Shown one piece after another: positions 4,142-7,131 of a stretch of 7,131 nucleotides of DNA. A model generated the notes under the pieces. That model did no database searches. It worked only from the letters and a program-made list of their open reading frames with translations, and was not told the origin of the DNA. Numbering within the stretch: the first letter of the stretch is position 1; each line of letters begins with the position of its first letter. The stretch spans positions 1-7,131 of the forward strand of contig CAZUMX010000046.1 of the NCBI GenBank assembly GCA_964622275.1, given 5' to 3'. The translations under genes were made by a program, and so were the position numbers. Source of the DNA: CAYPEZ01 sp964622275 (GTDB lineage Bacteria > Patescibacteriota > Minisyncoccia > Phycocordibacterales > UBA6899).

Positions 4142-5503
4142 CTATATGGGCTGACGCTTATACTTGGCAAAATTCTTAAGAACCTCGACTGCCTTGTCGG
4201 TCTGAGGGTCCATCCCCTTTTCAACATCTTCCTTGGTAATTTCAACAAGAACATCGGGTTCAATTCCGCCAGTTCCACCCTTCCCAGACAAGTGCTTCCC
4301 GCTCGGAAGTACCCATCGTGCGACAGTGAGCTTGAGAACAGTGTCATCAGCAATCGTCACAAGTTTTTGGACTGAACCTTTCCCGAAGGTCTTTTTCCCA
4401 ACAAGGACAGCAACACCGTGCTCTTGGAGAGCCCCAGAGAAAATCTCTGCGGCTGAAGCGGTCCCTTCATCAACAAGAATGGCCACCTTGAGATTTGAGT
4501 TAAAAATGTTATATCCACGCGAACGGAAGACTTGTCCATCGCCTGTCCGAGTCTCTTCTCTCACAACCACCTTACCACTTGGAAGGAACCAGCTCGCCAT
4601 ATCCTGAGCAATCTCGAGATATCCTCCAGGATTTCCTCGCATATCAATCAAGAGCTTATCTTTTCCGCTTTGAACAAACTCCCGAAGCGCATTTCTAAAG
4701 AGCTCGGCCCCGGTCTCTGGGAAACTATACACTCGAATCACAAACACTCCGTCGCTACGTGACTCGGTATCAATAGTGGGAACTTGAATAACATCACGAA
4801 CAACAGTCACGACACGTGGTGTCTCCTCTCCCTTTCGAATGAACGTTAATGTCACTTTTGTTCCTATCTCTCCGCGAATAAGGTAAATGGCTTTATCGAC
4901 AGACATTTCTGTGGTCGTCGCGTCATCAATCTTCAAGAGAACATCTCCCTTCAAAATACCCGCTTTTTCTGCAGGAGAACCCTTGAGTGGAGCAATAACG
5001 GTAATAAGCCCTTCTCGCATGCCAACCTGCATCCCCACTCCACCAAAGTTTCCCTTCACATCATCTTGGAAAATTTTTGCTTCTTTGGGAGGCATAAAGA
5101 ATGTATACGGATCACCAAGAGACCCAGCGAGACCTTGAATTGCTCCCCATACACGCTCTTGATTTGTTGCAACACTAGGATCAACGTATTCATCTTTTAT
5201 AGCATTCCACGCTTTCCAAAACTCAGAAAAATCAGCAACGTCGTCTGCGCTAACGGTATTTACTCCATCTCGACCAAGCCCACAAGGAACTCTCTCCCCT
5301 TTTTGGTCATAACAAATATCTGGAGACGAGGTTGATGTTTGAACAAGATCTGCAGGAGCCCCACCAAGCAGATTTTCGAGTCCAAGCACTTTACTAAATG
5401 GAGACTGGGACATCGAACCCACCCATACACCAAGCAAAAAAATTCCAATAACTCCAATGGCTGCAACAAGAAGCCCCCACTGGGATGTACGGTGTTCATT
5501 CAT
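4142..5503 (-). CDS. Carboxy-terminal processing protease, S41 family
   Basis: This encodes 453 residues of a membrane-anchored serine protease that trims or degrades exported proteins. Residues 10-29 form an N-terminal signal anchor, placing the enzyme outside the cytoplasmic membrane. The N-terminal region (about 85-150) contains DEYVDP and GLAGSLGDPYTFF, typical of the family. A PDZ domain spans about 153-237 (GVGMQVG, SPAEKAGILKGDVLLKID). The catalytic domain shows DMRGNPGGYL (287-296) and TASAAEIF with nucleophile Ser350, then GKKTFGKGSVQ with Lys375 and Gln379. The Ser-Lys gap of 25 residues matches the known S41 Ser/Lys/Gln arrangement (for example CtpB). A two-cysteine segment (Cys64, Cys74) follows the anchor and could form a disulfide. 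The start has almost no leader. It diverges from cysS. Confidence 0.95.
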   Translation of the reverse strand: MNEHRTSQWGLLVAAIGVIGIFLLGVWVGSMSQSPFSKVLGLENLLGGAPADLVQTSTSSPDICYDQKGERVPCGLGRDGVNTVSADDVADFSEFWKAWNAIKDEYVDPSVATNQERVWGAIQGLAGSLGDPYTFFMPPKEAKIFQDDVKGNFGGVGMQVGMREGLITVIAPLKGSPAEKAGILKGDVLLKIDDATTTEMSVDKAIYLIRGEIGTKVTLTFIRKGEETPRVVTVVRDVIQVPTIDTESRSDGVFVIRVYSFPETGAELFRNALREFVQSGKDKLLIDMRGNPGGYLEIAQDMASWFLPSGKVVVREETRTGDGQVFRSRGYNIFNSNLKVAILVDEGTASAAEIFSGALQEHGVAVLVGKKTFGKGSVQKLVTIADDTVLKLTVARWVLPSGKHLSGKGGTGGIEPDVLVEITKEDVEKGMDPQTDKAVEVLKNFAKYKRQPI

Positions 5504-5514
5504 ACGATTCAGGA

Positions 5515-5543
5515 ATTATCCCCGATTCAAGGGAAGAGGTCAA
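5515..5543 (-). promoter_or_regulatory. Promoter of the S41 protease gene
   Basis: On the minus strand TTGACC (5543-5538) lies 17 bases before GATAAT (5520-5515), a near-consensus pair. Start is expected near 5508, only about five bases before the ATG at 5503, so the message would be essentially leaderless. Confidence 0.65.
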
Positions 5544-5580
5544 AGGACAACCTCTCTATAAAAAATGGTAGGATAAACAC

Positions 5581-6951
5581 ATGGCAATCCACCTCAAAAA
5601 CACACGGACAGGAAAAGTCGAAGAATTCACCCCGATCACACCTCATACCATAGGGATGTATCACTGCGGTCCTACCGTTTATGATTTTGCACACATTGGG
5701 AACTTGCGGGCTTATGTCTTTGCGGATGTCCTTCGCAGGATGTTTGAAGCAAGTGATTACACTGTGACGCAGATCATCAATATTACCGATGTTGGGCATC
5801 TCGTTTCTGATGGAGATGAAGGAGAAGACAAGATGGAAAAAGGAGCAAAGCGTGAAGGAAAAACCGTTGAAGATATTATTACTCTTTATACCAATGCATT
5901 TCTTGCGGACCTCGATGCGCTGAATATTTTGCGACCGCATATGATGCCTCGTGCGACACAGCACATTCATGAGCAAATCGCGATGATCGAGACACTTGAA
6001 AAAAAGGGTCACACCTACCAAACCAGTGATGGGATCTATTTTGATGCATCGACATTTCCCCGCTATGCAGAGTTCGCCCACCTCGATCTCTCAGGACTCA
6101 AGGGCGGCGCACGCATCGGCGAGAACAATGAAAAGCGCAACCCTTATGACTTCGCGCTTTGGAAATTTTCAGGAAACGAAAAACGCCTTCAGGAATGGGA
6201 CTCGCCATGGGGACGAGGGTTTCCGGGATGGCATATTGAGTGTTCCGCCATGAGCCAGAAGTATCTTGGAGAGCAATTTGATATCCATACCGGCGGCATC
6301 GATCACATCCCTGTACATCACACCAATGAGATAGCGCAATCAGAGTGCACCACAGGCAAGCACCCATTTGTGAACTACTGGATGCATTCTGGCTTTATGA
6401 CTGTGGAGAGCGAAAAAATGTCGAAGTCGCTTGGGAATACCTATCGTCTTTCGGATCTCAAAGCAAAAGGCATCTCTCCTGCAGCACTCAGATATTGGTT
6501 CCTCACTGCAAAATATGATTCACAGATTAACTTTACCTGGGATGTACTTGTAGAAGCTCAGGAAAAAATATGGAGCTACTCATATTTTATGGTTTTTGAT
6601 GATACAAAAAACACCGCCCCAAATGAAGAAATTATTGAAAAAGCAAAGAAATTTCTCCAAGACGACCTTCATACCCCTTCGATTATCGCACTTATCGACA
6701 GTATTGGAGCGCGTGATGTAAAAACGCTGGAGAGGCTTTTGAATCTCCTTGGAATTGACCTCACGGAACATAAAAAAATATTACTGGAGATACCCTCTGA
6801 GATCACTGTCCTTGCGAAAGAACGTGATGCGGCACGAAAAATGAAGGATTGGAAAAAATCAGATGAGCTGAGAGATAAAATCTATAATAAAGGCTTTAGG
6901 GTTCAGGATTTACCTGAAGGAACTAGAATAACTAAACATTCTCTTTTATAG
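5581..6951 (+). CDS. cysS: Cysteinyl-tRNA synthetase
   Basis: This encodes 456 residues, close to the E. coli enzyme (461). It joins cysteine to tRNA-Cys in the cytoplasm. The class I signatures are intact: HIGN at 38-41 and KMSKS at 279-283. The four Zn ligands that select cysteine are present as Cys29, Cys221, His246 and Glu250, with the same spacing as E. coli Cys28, Cys209, His234 and Glu238. DKMEKGAKREGK (83-94) lies in the inserted region and the C-terminal part (410-450) is the helical anticodon-recognition end. ATG 5581 follows AGGA (5570-5573) at 7 bases. A TATAAA at 5557-5562 may be the -10 box, but no good -35 is seen. It diverges from the S41 protease with 77 bases between starts, and is followed by dnaB. 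Confidence 0.97.
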   Translation: MAIHLKNTRTGKVEEFTPITPHTIGMYHCGPTVYDFAHIGNLRAYVFADVLRRMFEASDYTVTQIINITDVGHLVSDGDEGEDKMEKGAKREGKTVEDIITLYTNAFLADLDALNILRPHMMPRATQHIHEQIAMIETLEKKGHTYQTSDGIYFDASTFPRYAEFAHLDLSGLKGGARIGENNEKRNPYDFALWKFSGNEKRLQEWDSPWGRGFPGWHIECSAMSQKYLGEQFDIHTGGIDHIPVHHTNEIAQSECTTGKHPFVNYWMHSGFMTVESEKMSKSLGNTYRLSDLKAKGISPAALRYWFLTAKYDSQINFTWDVLVEAQEKIWSYSYFMVFDDTKNTAPNEEIIEKAKKFLQDDLHTPSIIALIDSIGARDVKTLERLLNLLGIDLTEHKKILLEIPSEITVLAKERDAARKMKDWKKSDELRDKIYNKGFRVQDLPEGTRITKHSLL

Positions 6952-6990
6952 TCCCCATCTTCCCCACAGGTATTACCCAGGAAGAAGATT

Positions 6991-7018
6991 TTGAACCTGC
7001 TCTCTCCCCTGCTACAAT
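6991..7018 (+). promoter_or_regulatory. Promoter of dnaB
   Basis: TTGAAC (6991-6996) lies 16 bases before TACAAT (7013-7018). The start would be near 7025, about three bases before the ATG at 7028, again predicting a leaderless message. Confidence 0.5.
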
Positions 7019-7027
7019 GGCTCCACC

Positions 7028-7131
7028 ATGGCAGCTCGCAATGGCATTCGGATCCCACCACAGCACATCGACGCAGAGAAGGCGCTTCTTGGCTCTATCA
7101 TGCTGCGCTCAGAAGTGCTCTACAACATTAC
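7028..7131 (+). CDS. dnaB: Replicative DNA helicase DnaB, N-terminal part
   Basis: Only the first 34 codons are in the window and the gene runs off the right edge. IPPQHIDAEKALLGSIMLRSEVLYNI matches the start of the DnaB N-terminal domain (pattern PP...EAE..LLG..ML.......), the part that forms the collar of the hexameric helicase and contacts primase. ATG 7028 gives the expected short lead-in before PPQ. An ATG at 7017 is out of frame. There is no Shine-Dalgarno site; the promoter suggests a leaderless transcript. It follows cysS on the same strand after 76 bases, with no terminator visible between. The helicase core (Walker motifs) cannot be checked here. Confidence 0.88.
   Translation, partial: MAARNGIRIPPQHIDAEKALLGSIMLRSEVLYNI

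Noticed and set aside
4233..4607. Plus-strand frames opposite the S41 protease gene
   Set aside because: They are antisense shadows of a gene with complete catalytic motifs.

Overview
The window looks like a compact bacterial chromosome segment from a small-genome lineage, most likely the Candidate Phyla Radiation (Patescibacteria), Parcubacteria-like. This is an inference. It rests on short solitary genes with very short or absent leaders, four tRNA genes without an encoded CCA end, a small membrane-anchored protein with an Ada-like Zn-binding tail, and CysS directly followed by DnaB. No clear gene has an in-frame TGA, so the standard bacterial code fits and the TGA=Gly lineages (SR1/Gracilibacteria) are unlikely.

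Layout. 1-75: end of something unidentified, closing in an inverted copy of the tRNA-Glu 3' end and a bidirectional terminator. 120-355: tRNA-Glu(TTC) on minus and tRNA-Ser(CGA) on plus, diverging. 445-780: small winged-helix-like protein with its own terminator. 787-940: tRNA-Val(GAC) with promoter and hairpin. 941-1950: sparse region with one plausible three-helix membrane protein (1245-1589), its terminator, and a non-coding stretch holding several strong hairpins. 2003-2503: DoxX-family membrane protein with a terminator shared with the facing tRNA-Pro(GGG). 2516-2821: tRNA-Pro plus a 45-bp direct repeat that duplicates its 5' half. 2845-3308: Ada-like anchored protein, divergent from rpmA (L27). 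3302-3630: rpmA and a bidirectional terminator. 3654-5543 (minus): rplI (L9) and a carboxy-terminal S41 protease. 5581-6951: cysS. 7028-end: start of dnaB.

Functionally this is mostly translation (four tRNAs, L27, L9, CysRS), the replicative helicase, and envelope proteins (S41 protease, DoxX, Ada-like anchored protein). Genes are mostly single units separated by strong bidirectional terminators. The common rplI-dnaB neighbourhood is split here by the protease and cysS, and rpmA stands without rplU.

The least ordinary content is around the tRNA genes: all four are followed by CA instead of CCA, and three of the four have partial copies nearby (inverted 3' end of Glu, short 3' piece of Val, 5' half of Pro). 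I found no defence system, CRISPR array, transposase or integrase in the window.
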